Numbered from the stretch's first letter, positions 32,757-41,643 are shown. The stretch: DNA of 64,000 nucleotides from CAVXYG01 sp963766005 (GCA_963766005.1 CAVXYG010000012.1:186001-250000), one strand, 5' to 3'. Notes: generated from the letters alone by a model not told the origin. Numbers and translations: made by a program.

Positions 32757-33101
32757 CCAGCACGCGCGACCGACAGGTGCTGCCGGTGGCCCGCGCCAGG
32801 CGGGCGCGACCGACAGGTGCCGCGGGGGCCCGCGCCAGGCGGGAGTCCGCTCTCCAGCGGCTATCTCCACCTGGGATTGGTGGATTCCGGCGCCGCGATC
32901 GCCGAATCCCCGATCGTGGTCGCGCCCGATCACGGCGCACGGGTCGGCCGCCGATGAGGCCCGAGCCGTCTTCGGCCTGCCGCCGCGGCACATCCTCCGG
33001 CGATGGCTGCTGGCGCCTGCCCTCGACGATGCGGTGCGGGCGGCGTCACGCAGGACGTGCGCGACGCAGGTCGGCGGCCGAGCACGGCCTATCATGGCAT
33101 C
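32757..33101. other. 345-bp intergenic stretch
   Basis: No gene was recognised. Its left end holds a 40-bp tandem duplication (32764-32843). The right end contains TATCAT at 33090-33095, the -10 element of the following small gene. Confidence 0.6.
32764..32843. repeat. 40-bp tandem duplication
   Basis: Two copies of about 40 bp, each beginning GCGCGACCGACAGGTG and ending CCCGCGCCAGGCGGG, follow one another just downstream of gpmA. A few bases in the middle differ. It lies outside genes. Confidence 0.75.
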
Positions 33102-33320
33102 ATGATCCGGTTGGGGGCCGCGCTGTTCGTCGTGGGGGCGGTCTGCACCCTGGTCGCCCTGCTCCCGCTGGTCACCGGCGAGGACCTTCCCAGCGCCCTG
33201 TGGTTCCTGGCGATGCTGACCGGATTGGGTTTCCTGCTCATCCTCCTGGGGCTGCTGCGCAATGCCGCGCGCCGTGGGGCGGATGTCCGTCGGGCCGCGG
33301 CAGCCCGGCCAGGTTCATGA
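33102..33320 (+). CDS. small membrane protein (72 aa)
   Basis: A 72-residue protein with two membrane helices (LGAALFVVGAVCTLVALLPL and ALWFLAMLTGLGFLLILLGLL) and a basic cytoplasmic tail. No family was recognised. TATCAT ends six bases before ATG 33102, which supports a real leaderless gene. It precedes the cold shock gene by 73 bp on the same strand. Confidence 0.6.
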   Translation: MIRLGAALFVVGAVCTLVALLPLVTGEDLPSALWFLAMLTGLGFLLILLGLLRNAARRGADVRRAAAARPGS

Positions 33321-33393
33321 CCGGAACGCCGCGCCCGTGCGATACGTTGTGGTTCTCTGCCGCACTGAGGCCTTGGCCGGATGAGGGGGAACC

Positions 33394-33777
33394 ATGCCGA
33401 CAGGCAAAGTGAAGTGGTTCAGCGCCGAGAAGGGCTTCGGGTTCCTCGCCACCGACGACGGTGAAGAGGTCTTCGTCCACGTCTCGACCCTGCCCGCGGG
33501 GGTCAGCGAGTTGAAGCCGGGCGCCCGCGTGGAGTTCGGCGTCGCTGACGGGCGCAGGGGCAAACAGGCGCTGTCGGTCGCGATCCTCGACTCGCCGCAG
33601 TCGGTGGTGAAGGCCAAGCGCAAGCCCGCAGAGGAGATCGCCGGCAACCTCGAGGATCTCATCAAGCTGCTCGACCAGACCTCCAACCAGTTCCGCCGCG
33701 GGCGCTATCCCGATGACACGCACGCCCGGCGCATCGCCGCTCTCCTGCGCGCGGTTGCCGACGACATCGACGTGTAG
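33394..33777 (+). CDS. cold shock domain protein with C-terminal extension
   Basis: A 127-residue protein. Residues 1-65 are a cold shock domain with RNP1 (KGFGFLAT) and RNP2 (VFVHVS) RNA-binding motifs. Residues 66-127 form a helical extension (PAEEIAGNLEDLIKLLDQTS, HARRIAALLRAVADDIDV) found in the longer actinobacterial CspB-like proteins. It binds single-stranded nucleic acid, probably as an RNA chaperone. GAGGGGG precedes ATG 33394; TACGTT about 50 bases upstream is a possible -10. Confidence 0.92.
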   Translation: MPTGKVKWFSAEKGFGFLATDDGEEVFVHVSTLPAGVSELKPGARVEFGVADGRRGKQALSVAILDSPQSVVKAKRKPAEEIAGNLEDLIKLLDQTSNQFRRGRYPDDTHARRIAALLRAVADDIDV

Positions 33778-34012
33778 CACCCGACGGGCCCCGGCTCGCC
33801 GCTGCCCGGATCGCTCGGAACGGAGACGGCCCCGGCGCTGGGCACCAGGTGCTGCGACTGGGGTCGACGCCCGATGATCCAAGGGCGCCGGGCGGTCCAG
33901 GGCGGCGCCGATCGCTTGGGCAAGGCACCCGCGCACGCTCGACGGGCTCGGACCGTCGTGGGGTGGCCAGGCGTGGCATCAGGGTCGGGAGCGCAGCCCG
34001 GACCCGACGCGG

Positions 34013-34465
34013 TCAGTCGTTGACCAGGCGTACCGCCCAGATGCCGGTGAGCTGCGACTGCGACCCCGAACGGATCTGCAGACCCAGTCCCTGCTCCGGC
34101 AGTTGCGCCTGCGGGAACGTGAACCGGTAGTAGGTCTCGGTGATGGGCTCGGGGACCAACTGCTGGCCTCCCAGGGAGAGCAGCCATCCGTCATCGGCGA
34201 CGGCGGTGTCCACGCTGATGCCGACGACGTTGCCGGGCCGAATACGCAGTTCCGGCGCCTCGCCGAGTTCGTCGCCGGCGAGGATCTCGCGGGCGCAGCC
34301 CTCGTCATCGAGGGAGCCTTCGCCATAGGCCCAGCACAAGGCCTCCGTCCGGACGCTTGCGGCGCCAGAGAACGCCGTGATGCCCGGCGGAGGCTGCTCG
34401 CACGCGGTGAGCAGCCCGCCGGTCAGCACGACGGTGGTTGCCAACAACCAGCGGCTGGTGCGCAT
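34013..34465 (-). CDS. lipoprotein of unknown function (DUF2771-like)
   Basis: A 150-residue exported lipoprotein: basic start RTSRW, hydrophobic LLATTVVLTGGLL and lipobox LTAC with Cys23. The mature part is about 125 residues of predicted beta strands (LGLQIRSGSQSQLTGIWAVRLVND at the end) and contains two further cysteines that could form a disulfide. Gene order (beside DUF3027) suggests the DUF2771 group, but the match is not firm. ATG 34465 is chosen over 34471 because AAAGGG then has a six-base spacing. Confidence 0.65.
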   Translation of the reverse strand: MRTSRWLLATTVVLTGGLLTACEQPPPGITAFSGAASVRTEALCWAYGEGSLDDEGCAREILAGDELGEAPELRIRPGNVVGISVDTAVADDGWLLSLGGQQLVPEPITETYYRFTFPQAQLPEQGLGLQIRSGSQSQLTGIWAVRLVND

Positions 34466-34557
34466 GAACATCCCTTTCGTGGGTCTGGCCGATCCGCAGC
34501 CAAGCGTATCCTCTGGCGGGTGCTACGCCAGAGGCCGCCATCGGGCACAATCGAGGC

Positions 34558-35340
34558 GTGGCCCCCCGGACGAGAGCAGCAACGAACCCCGACCACGTGT
34601 GCGCCCAAGCCGTCGAACTGGCCCGAGGCGCGGCACAGGAGGAAGGCGGTCCCGATCGGGTGGGGGAGCACCTCGGCGTCGCCGCCGAAGGGGAGCGAGT
34701 CGTCAACCACACCTTCGCCTGCACCGCGCCCGGCTACCGGGGTTGGTTCTGGACGGTGACGTTGGCGCGGGCGAGTCGCTCCCGGATGGCCACGGTGTCC
34801 GAGGTCGTCCTCCTCCCCGGACCCGACGCCGTCCAGGCCCCCAAATGGCTGCCTTGGTCCGACCGGGTGCGCGCGGGCGACCTCGCGGTGGGCCTCCTGG
34901 CCACGACCGACCCCGATGATCCGCGACTGGTCTCGGGCTGGAGCGGCGAATCCGACCTGGCTGGACCGCTCGGCGACCCACCGCTGCATCCCGCGAATTG
35001 GGAACCATGGCTGACCCGGTCACGGGTGCCTTCCGCCGACGGTCGTCGCGATGCGGCCTCGCGCTGGTACGGCGGGGAGCATGGACCGCACTCGACCCTG
35101 GCCAAGGCGGCGCCGGGGCGGTGCGGAACGTGCGGGTGGCTGCTGCTCATCGGCGGGCCGTTGGGCCAGTTGTTCGGGGTCTGCTCCCACCTGCTGTCGC
35201 CCTCCGACGGCCGGATCGTCTCCTTCGACCACGGGTGCGGGGCGCACAGCGAGGTGCAGGCGGAGGAGTCGACCAGCACGAGAGTCGAGCCGCTCGTCGA
35301 CGATCTGGCCCCGGATTCGCTCGACTTCGGCCACTCCTGA
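34558..35340 (+). CDS. DUF3027 family protein
   Basis: A 260-residue protein that follows the actinobacterial DUF3027 pattern: GYRGWFWTVTLARASRSRMATVSEVVLLPG, APKWLPWSDRVRAGDLAVG, DDPRLVSGW, then a probable zinc-binding part CGTCGWLLLIGGPLGQLFGVCSH and the signature VSFDHGCGAHSEVQ. The cysteine and histidine pattern suggests a metal site. The function is unknown. GTG 34558 is six bases after CACAAT. It is divergent from the lipoprotein gene. Confidence 0.87.
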   Translation: MAPRTRAATNPDHVCAQAVELARGAAQEEGGPDRVGEHLGVAAEGERVVNHTFACTAPGYRGWFWTVTLARASRSRMATVSEVVLLPGPDAVQAPKWLPWSDRVRAGDLAVGLLATTDPDDPRLVSGWSGESDLAGPLGDPPLHPANWEPWLTRSRVPSADGRRDAASRWYGGEHGPHSTLAKAAPGRCGTCGWLLLIGGPLGQLFGVCSHLLSPSDGRIVSFDHGCGAHSEVQAEESTSTRVEPLVDDLAPDSLDFGHS

Positions 35341-35368
35341 TACCGCCGGGGACATCCCAGCCGGTGCG

Positions 35369-35641
35369 TCAGGTCGCTGCGTGCTGGGCGGCGGCCGATC
35401 GATAGACGGCCCGGCGACGCCGGGTGTAGGCGATCCCGACCCCTCCGAAGACGGCACCGGCCAGGCACGCCCAGAGCCACCAGCCGTTGTCGCTGGAGAA
35501 CCTCGTGCCGGTGGCGAGGAGCACGAGCAGTCCGATAAGCCATGCCAGTGTGCCGGCGATCATGGCCGACACCCCGTCCACGTCGAGCGGCTCGGTGGGT
35601 TGGGTCGAGGCAGTCTCGTCGTGCGCATCGCTAGTCGCCAC
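35369..35641 (-). CDS. DUF2530 membrane protein
   Basis: A 90-residue protein with two membrane helices (MIAGTLAWLIGLLVLLAT and WWLWACLAGAVFGGVGIAY) followed by RRRRAVY, the layout and motifs of DUF2530. In actinobacteria it often sits beside DUF3027, as here. GTG 35641 lies six bases after TACGGT on the reverse strand, so it is probably leaderless. The function is unknown. Confidence 0.8.
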   Translation of the reverse strand: MATSDAHDETASTQPTEPLDVDGVSAMIAGTLAWLIGLLVLLATGTRFSSDNGWWLWACLAGAVFGGVGIAYTRRRRAVYRSAAAQHAAT

Positions 35642-35709
35642 ACCAGCACCGTACCGCCGTGGCCGTGCCCGATCCGCGTCGGGCGCGACCGGGGCAGCAG
35701 AATGGTGGC

Positions 35710-36276
35710 GTGCGGGTCTTCGCGTCGTTGCCGGTGCCGCCGGGGTTGACCGACAGCCTGAGGCCTGCGCTGCCGGGTGCGCCGGACGGGGTGCGGGCGG
35801 TGCCCGGCGAACGATGGCACCTCACCCTGGCCTTCTACGGCCAGATGGACGCTCCCGGAGTGGACTGCCTGCGCCGCAAACTCCAGCGCCGCGTGGCAGC
35901 CTGGTCGGCGATGGGGCCCCACGTTCCGCTGCGACTGCGCGTTGTCGGAGGCGGCGCGTTCCCCGGCGGTGCGGTGTTTCTGGCCGTGGCTCAGGTGGAT
36001 GCCCACCCTGCCCTGCGAGTGGGCGATCTGGCTCGGGAGTGCGTGCGCGCGGGCCGCGGGTGCGATGCGCCGGGGATCGGGAACCGCCAGCACTTCCGGG
36101 CGCACATCACCGTCGCTCGGGCCCGTCGCCACGGGGCGGTGCCGCTGGAGTTCGTCGAGCGGCTGCAACTGGTCCGGTCACCCGCCTGGCCGGCGGGCGA
36201 GGTGCGGCTGATGGCCTCGACGCTCGGCCCGAAGCCGCGCTACGAGGTCCTGGACAGGGTCGTGTTCGCAGCGTGA
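35710..36276 (+). CDS. thpR: RNA 2',3'-cyclic phosphodiesterase (ThpR/LigT-like)
   Basis: A 188-residue 2H phosphoesterase with His37-Leu-Thr39 (ERWHLTLAFYG) and His132-Ile-Thr134 (RAHITVARAR), the two catalytic HxT motifs, and the start RVFASLPVP typical of ThpR. The family opens 2',3'-cyclic phosphate termini of RNA and in vitro ligates tRNA halves. GTG 35710 follows CAGAAT by six bases. It is divergent from the DUF2530 gene. Confidence 0.87.
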   Translation: MRVFASLPVPPGLTDSLRPALPGAPDGVRAVPGERWHLTLAFYGQMDAPGVDCLRRKLQRRVAAWSAMGPHVPLRLRVVGGGAFPGGAVFLAVAQVDAHPALRVGDLARECVRAGRGCDAPGIGNRQHFRAHITVARARRHGAVPLEFVERLQLVRSPAWPAGEVRLMASTLGPKPRYEVLDRVVFAA

Positions 36277-36317
36277 CCCGGTGCGTCCAGCGGGCCCTTG
36301 TGCCATACCGTGGAGGG

Positions 36318-36401
36318 GTGGACCCTCGGACCAGGCGGATCGTCACGCTCGTCGTGCTGTTCGGGCTCATCATTGCCGTGGCGCTGTCGGCGCTGGGGTA
36401 G
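36318..36401 (+). CDS. 27-residue single-helix membrane mini-protein
   Basis: GTG at 36318 opens a frame of 27 codons: a short basic N-terminus (VDPRTRRI) and one membrane helix (VTLVVLFGLIIAVALSALG), then TAG. The support is positional. TACCGT (36306-36311) ends exactly six bases before the GTG, the same arrangement as at more than a dozen other starts here, and the reading is a clean positive-inside single-span protein. Small proteins of this type (xPxTRRR plus a helix) occur in other actinobacteria near serC. The function is unknown. Confidence 0.55.
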   Translation: MDPRTRRIVTLVVLFGLIIAVALSALG

Positions 36402-36437
36402 CGCGGCCGGTGCCGGGTCGCCGGGCCGCGCGGCTGA

Positions 36438-36995
36438 CTACAGGTCGCTCGCCTCCACCAGGAGCAGTTTGTTGCCCGGCTGCCACCGGGTGCCGCTGGG
36501 CAGGCTCACTTCCAGGGTTCCGCCGCCCGGGACGTCGCGCACCTCGCCGGTGCCGGTACCGATGGGGGTCCCGTCCACATACACGAAGACCCGGATGACC
36601 GCCGAGCGCGGGGCGGAGGCGAGATTCTGGATGGTCCCGGTCACCGTCAGGTCGCCCGCCTCTTGGATGATCACGTAGGGCGAGAGCAGCCAGTCGTTGG
36701 AATCCAGCTGGTTCTGCGCCGGTGCCGGCGGGGTCGTCACCGGCGTCGGCGTGGGTGTGGGGCTGGGCGCCGACGGCTCCGGGGCCGGCTCGGCCGCTGC
36801 TGCGGACTCCTCGGCCCCGCCGATCGCGAGGGCATCCCCGGGATCGGAGTCGTTGGCGGCCAGCACCCAGAACAGCACCGACATCATGCCGACCACGGCC
36901 ACCGTCACGACGCTGAGGCCCAGGAGCTTGCTGGCGTTATCGTGGGCGGCCGGCGGGCGCCGATCGACGTACGCAGGTCTGCGCGTGTCATTCAC
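36438..36995 (-). CDS. membrane-anchored extracytoplasmic protein with FxLYD-like domain
   Basis: A 185-residue protein: a cytoplasmic N-terminus of about 22 residues, one membrane helix (LLGLSVVTVAVVGMMSVLFWVL), a Pro/Thr/Ala/Glu-rich linker (about 55-95) and a beta-sandwich domain (YVIIQEAGDLTVTGTIQNLAS, AVIRVFVYVDGTPIG, GTLEVSLPSG) like FxLYD or other extracellular modules. Its role at the cell surface is unknown. The start is GTG 36995; TACGCT on the reverse strand ends seven bases before it. Confidence 0.68.
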   Translation of the reverse strand: MNDTRRPAYVDRRPPAAHDNASKLLGLSVVTVAVVGMMSVLFWVLAANDSDPGDALAIGGAEESAAAAEPAPEPSAPSPTPTPTPVTTPPAPAQNQLDSNDWLLSPYVIIQEAGDLTVTGTIQNLASAPRSAVIRVFVYVDGTPIGTGTGEVRDVPGGGTLEVSLPSGTRWQPGNKLLLVEASDL

Positions 36996-37047
36996 GCTTC
37001 ACAGCGTAGGCGCTCGATGGTCGCCGGCCGTGCAGGCCGTCGCCAGG

Positions 37048-38181
37048 TCAGCCGAGTTGCTCCACGACGTAGTCGATGCAGGACGTCAGCGCTCGCACAT
37101 CATCGGGGGTGACGGCGGGGAACATGGCGATGCGCAGCTGGTTGCGGCCGAGCTTGCGGTAGGGCTCGGTGTCCACGATCCCGTTGGCCCGCAGCGCCTT
37201 CGTCACCGCGACCGCGTCGATGCTGTCGGCCAGATCCACGGTGCCGATGACGGCCGAGCGGAGCGCGGGATCGGTCACGAACGGCGTGGCGTACTCGCTG
37301 GCCTCGGCCCACGAGTACAGGATGGCGCTGGACTCCGCGGTGCGCGCGACGCACCAGTCGAGCCCGCCCTGGGCGTTGAACCAGTCCACCTGCTCGGCCA
37401 TGAGGTAGATCGTGGCCAGGGCTGGCGTGTTGTAGGTCTGGTTCTTCGCGGAGTTGTCGATGGCCGTCGACAGGTCCAGGAACGGTGGGATGTAGCGGTC
37501 TGACGCCGCGATCCGACCAGCGCGCTCCAGCGCTCTGGGCGACATCAGGGCGATCCACAATCCGCCGTCGGAGCCGAACGACTTCTGTGGCGCGAAGTAG
37601 TAGGCGTCGACCTGGTCGATGTCGACCGGCAGGCCGGCGGCGCCGGAGGTGGCGTCGATGAGCACCAGCGCATCGCCGTCCGCCCCGGCCGGGCGCTGCG
37701 GGGGCAGGGCGACTCCGGTCGAGGTCTCGTTGTGCGGACTGGCGTAGGCGTCGATCCCGGGTGCCGCGGCGAACGATGGTGCGCCGGGGGGCTGTGCGCT
37801 GCGGACATCCACCTCGGCGATGAAGGGGGCCTTCTTGGCCGAGGAGGCGAACTTGCTGCCGAACTCGCCGAACGTGAGGAACTGAGCGCTGTTCTCGATG
37901 AGGCCGAACGCGGCGACCTCCCAGAACGCCGTGCTCCCGCCGTTGCCGAGCACGACCTCGTAGCCGCTGGGCAAACCGAAGAGCTCGCGCAGCCCGCCGC
38001 GCAGCCGGCCGACCTGGTCCTTGACCGTCGCCTGCCGATGCGAGGTTCCGAGGTACGTCGTGGCGACCTCGGACAGCGCGGCGACCTGCTCGGGCCGAAC
38101 CTTGGACGGGCCGGCGCCGAAGCGGCCATCGGCGGGTCGCAGTTCGGTCGGGATCGTGATGCTGGTCGGGTCGGGGCTCAT
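37048..38181 (-). CDS. serC: phosphoserine aminotransferase
   Basis: A 377-residue PLP enzyme of the actinobacterial SerC type: FGAGPSKVRPEQVAAL at the N-terminus, GTSHRQATVKDQVG, VLGNGGSTAFWEVAAFGL, LVLIDATSGAAGLPVDIDQ and the PLP lysine in YYFAPQKSFGSDGGLW. It converts 3-phosphohydroxypyruvate to phosphoserine in serine synthesis and may also serve pyridoxal phosphate synthesis. A GGAG site lies ten bases before the ATG, and TAGCCT on the reverse strand (38218-38213) is a likely -10. Confidence 0.95.
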   Translation of the reverse strand: MSPDPTSITIPTELRPADGRFGAGPSKVRPEQVAALSEVATTYLGTSHRQATVKDQVGRLRGGLRELFGLPSGYEVVLGNGGSTAFWEVAAFGLIENSAQFLTFGEFGSKFASSAKKAPFIAEVDVRSAQPPGAPSFAAAPGIDAYASPHNETSTGVALPPQRPAGADGDALVLIDATSGAAGLPVDIDQVDAYYFAPQKSFGSDGGLWIALMSPRALERAGRIAASDRYIPPFLDLSTAIDNSAKNQTYNTPALATIYLMAEQVDWFNAQGGLDWCVARTAESSAILYSWAEASEYATPFVTDPALRSAVIGTVDLADSIDAVAVTKALRANGIVDTEPYRKLGRNQLRIAMFPAVTPDDVRALTSCIDYVVEQLG

Positions 38182-38354
38182 GAGCGCGCTCCAGGGATCG
38201 GGTGGTGCTTCCAGGCTAGTCGGGCGTCATCGCGGTGGCAGGGTCCAGGGGCGGTCCGGTGCACCGATGCCGGGAGCTGGCTGCGGTGCGCTGCCCCCGC
38301 GCGTGCGCAGGCCAGGGGCCCGCTACCGGTCGCCGGCCCCCAGTCGCGGGGCGC

Positions 38355-39485
38355 TCAGGAGTTCCTCGGCGGGTGCCCCGAGGGGGCGACCATCTCGGGG
38401 TCCCAGCCGGGCACGGCCTCGGGTCGCCGCGGGCCGGGCCCGATGTACCGCGCGCTGGGCCGGATGAGGCGACCTGTTCGCTTCTGCTCCAGCACGTGGG
38501 CGCTCCAACCCGCAAGACGGGCGCAGGTGAACATCGAGGTGAACAGGTGCGCCGGGACCTCCGCGAAGTCGAGCACGATCGCTGCCCAGAACTCCACGTT
38601 GGTCTCCAGGACGCGGTCAGGGCGCCGTGCCCGCAACTCCTCCAAGGCGGCCTGCTCCAGCGCGACGGCGACCTCGTAGCGCGGTGCGTCCAGTTCCCGT
38701 GCGGTGCGGCGCAGCACCCTGGCGCGGGGATCCTCGGCCCGGTAGACACGGTGCCCGAACCCCATGAGCCGATCGCCGCGGTCCAGCACGCCGCGGACGT
38801 AGCCCTCGGCATCACCGGTGCGTTCGATCTCCTCGACCATGCTCAGCACGCGCGAGGGAGCCCCACCGTGCAGCGGCCCGCTCATGGCCCCGATCGCGCC
38901 GGAGATCGCTGCCGCCACGTCGGCTCCCGTGGAGGCGATCACCCGGGCGGTGAACGTCGAGGCGTTCATCCCGTGCTCGGCGGCCGAGACGAAGTAGGCG
39001 TCCACGGCCTGGACGTGCTTGGGGTCCGGCTCGCCGCGCCACCGGCGCATGAAGCGCTCCACGATGGTGCTGGCCTGGTCGATCTCGCTCTCCGGCACCA
39101 TCGGCACTCCGAGCCCCCGCGCCGACTGCGCAACATAGGACATCGCCATGACCGATACCCGCGCCAGGTTGTCGCGGGCGTCCTCGTCTGAGGTGTCCAG
39201 CAGCGGCTTCAGGCCCCATGACGGCGCGAGCATGGCGATCGCGGACTGGACGTCGACGCGCACATCGCCGGAATGAATCGGGATCGGGAACGGCTGTGCC
39301 GGCGGCAGTCCGGTGTTGAACTCCGCATCGACGAGCAGCCCCCAGATGTTGCCGAAGGACACGCGGCCGACGAGGTCCTCGATGTCCACCCCGCGATAGC
39401 GCAGGCTGCTGCCTTCCTTGTCCGGCTCCGCGATCTCGGTCTCGAATGCGACGACGCCCTCAAGTCCCGGGACGAAATCTGCCAT
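38355..39485 (-). CDS. citA: citrate synthase (CitA-like, second type)
   Basis: A 376-residue protein with citrate synthase motifs: LRYRGVDIEDLVGRVSFGNIW, AEHGMNASTFTARVIASTGAD (first catalytic His), SGPLHGGAPSRVL and RLMGFGHRVYRAEDPRA (second His and Asp). It resembles mycobacterial CitA, which lies near serC as here. It condenses oxaloacetate with acetyl-CoA; methylcitrate synthase activity is the alternative. ATG 39485 has GGAG upstream. The longer frame to 39548 lacks support. Confidence 0.9.
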   Translation of the reverse strand: MADFVPGLEGVVAFETEIAEPDKEGSSLRYRGVDIEDLVGRVSFGNIWGLLVDAEFNTGLPPAQPFPIPIHSGDVRVDVQSAIAMLAPSWGLKPLLDTSDEDARDNLARVSVMAMSYVAQSARGLGVPMVPESEIDQASTIVERFMRRWRGEPDPKHVQAVDAYFVSAAEHGMNASTFTARVIASTGADVAAAISGAIGAMSGPLHGGAPSRVLSMVEEIERTGDAEGYVRGVLDRGDRLMGFGHRVYRAEDPRARVLRRTARELDAPRYEVAVALEQAALEELRARRPDRVLETNVEFWAAIVLDFAEVPAHLFTSMFTCARLAGWSAHVLEQKRTGRLIRPSARYIGPGPRRPEAVPGWDPEMVAPSGHPPRNS

Positions 39486-39607
39486 GACCGCTACTCCACT
39501 CGTCGGCTGCGATACCCAGGTGGTCGGCCCCCGCCGCCACGCACCCACCCTAGTCTGCGGGCTGAGTCGCGGTGTCGGCCACCGACCACTTGTGATGGGA
39601 TCACGAC

Positions 39608-40312
39608 ATGAGCCTGTGGTCCGAACCTTCCATCCCCGAGGAGCGCCTCGACCGGCTCGCGGCGCAGCGGCTGAACTACACCGCCCAGTCGCTGCGGCAG
39701 GCCGACCTGCCGCCGACCCCCGGCCCCGCCTTCGCCCAGTGGTACGGCGACGCCGAGGCCGCCGGCATCGTCGAGCCGAACGCCATGGTGCTGGCCACCG
39801 TCGGCGAGGACGGCGTGCCGACAGCCCGCACCGTGCTGCTCAAGGGGGTCACCGAGACCGGGTTTGCCTTCTTCACCAACTACCAGTCGCGCAAGGGCCG
39901 CCAACTGGCGGCACATCCCGCAGCATCCCTGCTCTTCGCCTGGATCCCGCTGTCGCGCCAGGTGAGCCTCACCGGCCCTGTGGTGCGCCTGCCGGAGGAG
40001 GAGTCCGACGCCTACTTCGCCAGTCGGCCGCGGGAGTCGCAGATCGCAGCTTGGGCGAGCCCGCAGTCCCAACGCATCCGAGGCCGAGCGGAGCTGCACG
40101 CCGCCTGGCAGCGGTACGAGGAGCGGTACGCGGGCTCGGATGTGCCGCGGCCGCCGCATTGGGGCGGTTTCGAGCTCCGCCCGGTCCGGGTGGAGTTCTG
40201 GCAGGGCCAGCCGTCCCGGATGCACGACCGCATCGTCTTCCTCGCCGCCGAGGGGGTCCCGCGAGGCTTGGCCGAGGATGCCGCATGGGAGAAGCAGCGG
40301 CTGGCGCCGTAG
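39608..40312 (+). CDS. pdxH: pyridoxamine 5'-phosphate oxidase
   Basis: A 234-residue flavoenzyme matching PdxH end to end: AMVLATVGEDGVPTARTVLLKGV, FAFFTNYQSRKGRQLAAHP, ASLLFAWIPLSRQVSLTG, WASPQSQRIRG, HWGGFELRPVRVEFWQG and MHDRIVF. It makes pyridoxal 5'-phosphate using FMN. It is divergent from citA, a neighbourhood shared with corynebacteria and mycobacteria. No clear promoter motif or Shine-Dalgarno was identified for ATG 39608. Confidence 0.94.
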   Translation: MSLWSEPSIPEERLDRLAAQRLNYTAQSLRQADLPPTPGPAFAQWYGDAEAAGIVEPNAMVLATVGEDGVPTARTVLLKGVTETGFAFFTNYQSRKGRQLAAHPAASLLFAWIPLSRQVSLTGPVVRLPEEESDAYFASRPRESQIAAWASPQSQRIRGRAELHAAWQRYEERYAGSDVPRPPHWGGFELRPVRVEFWQGQPSRMHDRIVFLAAEGVPRGLAEDAAWEKQRLAP

Positions 40313-40425
40313 CGGCGCGCCACTCATCGGCGATGCGCGGCCGCGTCAGCCGACGACGCTGCTCGGGACCACCGACCCCCTCCCGACATCGCGCCCCGGT
40401 CGTGCGAGCGAGCCGCCCCTGCCTA

Positions 40426-40785
40426 TCAGGAGTCCTGCAGGCCCTCGGCGATGAAGGCCGCCGCCAGCGTCTCGGCGTCGATTCCCCGAGCCTTGGCCAC
40501 GGCACGCAGCTGCTTGCGCAGGGACTTGGGCACGGTCACGGTCACCGTGACGGCCGGATCCTTCTTCCGAGGCCGCAGGACATCGGACGTCGCGGCCCGC
40601 TTGGCCTTGCCGAGCGGCTTCCTGGGCGCAGCGGGTTTCGCATCGGGCTCGGCGCTGGCCGTCGCCGGCGACGGCGCGCGGGGCGCCGACAGGCTGGCCG
40701 GGGCTCGCCCGGCCAGGGCGGGGTGCACCGTCGCATCAACGGACCGGCGCAGCGCAGGTCGGCTGGCGGGCGTCTTCTCCGTCAT
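40426..40785 (-). CDS. ribbon-helix-helix partner of the adjacent ParA
   Basis: A 119-residue protein with a flexible Ala/Pro/Lys-rich N-terminus (about 75 residues) and a C-terminal segment VTVTVTVPKSLRKQLRAVAKARGIDAETLAAAFIAEGL that reads as a ribbon-helix-helix DNA-binding fold: one strand and two helices. It starts four bases after the parA stop with GAGGTG inside parA, so the pair is an operon. By analogy with ParF/ParG-type pairs it may bind a centromere-like site or stimulate the ATPase; this is inferred from order and fold. Confidence 0.65.
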   Translation of the reverse strand: MTEKTPASRPALRRSVDATVHPALAGRAPASLSAPRAPSPATASAEPDAKPAAPRKPLGKAKRAATSDVLRPRKKDPAVTVTVTVPKSLRKQLRAVAKARGIDAETLAAAFIAEGLQDS

Positions 40786-40789
40786 CGTG

Positions 40790-41582
40790 TCACCTCGTGG
40801 CCTTGGAGTCGTTGGGGTCGCCGTGCAGTCCGGCGACGGCACGGACCAGCTCGTCGAACGCTGCCGCCACGTCCTTGGCGGAGCGGTTGGATAGCCGTTG
40901 GATCGGCAGTCCGGAGCCGTGGGCGACCGCGACTGCGGACCGCTCGGGGAGGACCGGGCGGAGCACGAGGCTCGGATAGGCCTCGCGCAGTTCCTGGATG
41001 CGCTGGTGGTGCTCGCGCACGTTGCGGCGATAGCGGTTGACGATGATGCCGGCCGAGCGCAGCGACGAGGTTCGTCGCGTCGCGGACCACGGTCATCGCC
41101 TGCAGCGCCTGCTCGGCGCCGCGTAGGGCGAAGAACCCCGGCTCGGTCACCGTGACAGCCCGGTCTGCGGCGGTGAGCGCGTTCACGGTCAACTCCCCAA
41201 TCGAGGGCGGGCAGTCGATGAGGACGAGATCGTACTGGCCGCGCAGCGGGCCCAGGGCCGTGCGCAGGCGGGCGGCGGAGGTCGCAGTCCCCTCCCGATT
41301 GCGGTGCTCCAGTGCCTGCTCGCTGGGCAGGACGTCCAGGCCCTCGCCCCACGTGCTGGGCACGACAGCCTCCGCAGCGATCCCGGCACGGCCGTCGGCC
41401 AGCACGTCGTTGACCGTCAGCGCTGGCTGGCCGGCGCAGAGCACATCGGTGGCGTTGGCCTGCGGATCGAGGTCGATCACCAGCGTCCGCCAGCCGCGGA
41501 GTCGAGCGGCTTCGGCAAGGCCGAGGCAGACGGTAGTCTTTCCGACTCCGCCCTTCTGCGACAAGATCGCCACAACCGGCAC
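40790..41582 (-). CDS. ParA-family ATPase (one frameshift)
   Basis: The protein begins VPVVAILSQKGGVGKTTVCLGLA, with the deviant Walker A KGGVGKTT at residues 10-17. It continues with LVIDLDPQANATDVL and YDLVLIDCPPSIGELTVNAL. Near 41070 an extra base breaks the frame; the next frame carries on with AGIIVNRYRRNVREHHQR and LPIQRLSNRSAKDVAAAFDELV. The length of 793 bases is 3n+1. GTG 41582 has GGGAG eight bases upstream and follows the photolyase gene by about 60 bp. It likely positions DNA or a protein complex with its RHH partner. Confidence 0.78.
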
Positions 41583-41643
41583 GCCGCAGTCTCCCACGGC
41601 CGCCCGCAGAACCGGGACATGCCATCGAGCATCCGCGCGCCGC

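Noticed and set aside
41060..41080. Programmed ribosomal frameshift in parA
   Set aside because: There is no slippery heptamer or stimulatory element, and five other single-base insertions in the window suggest a common technical cause.
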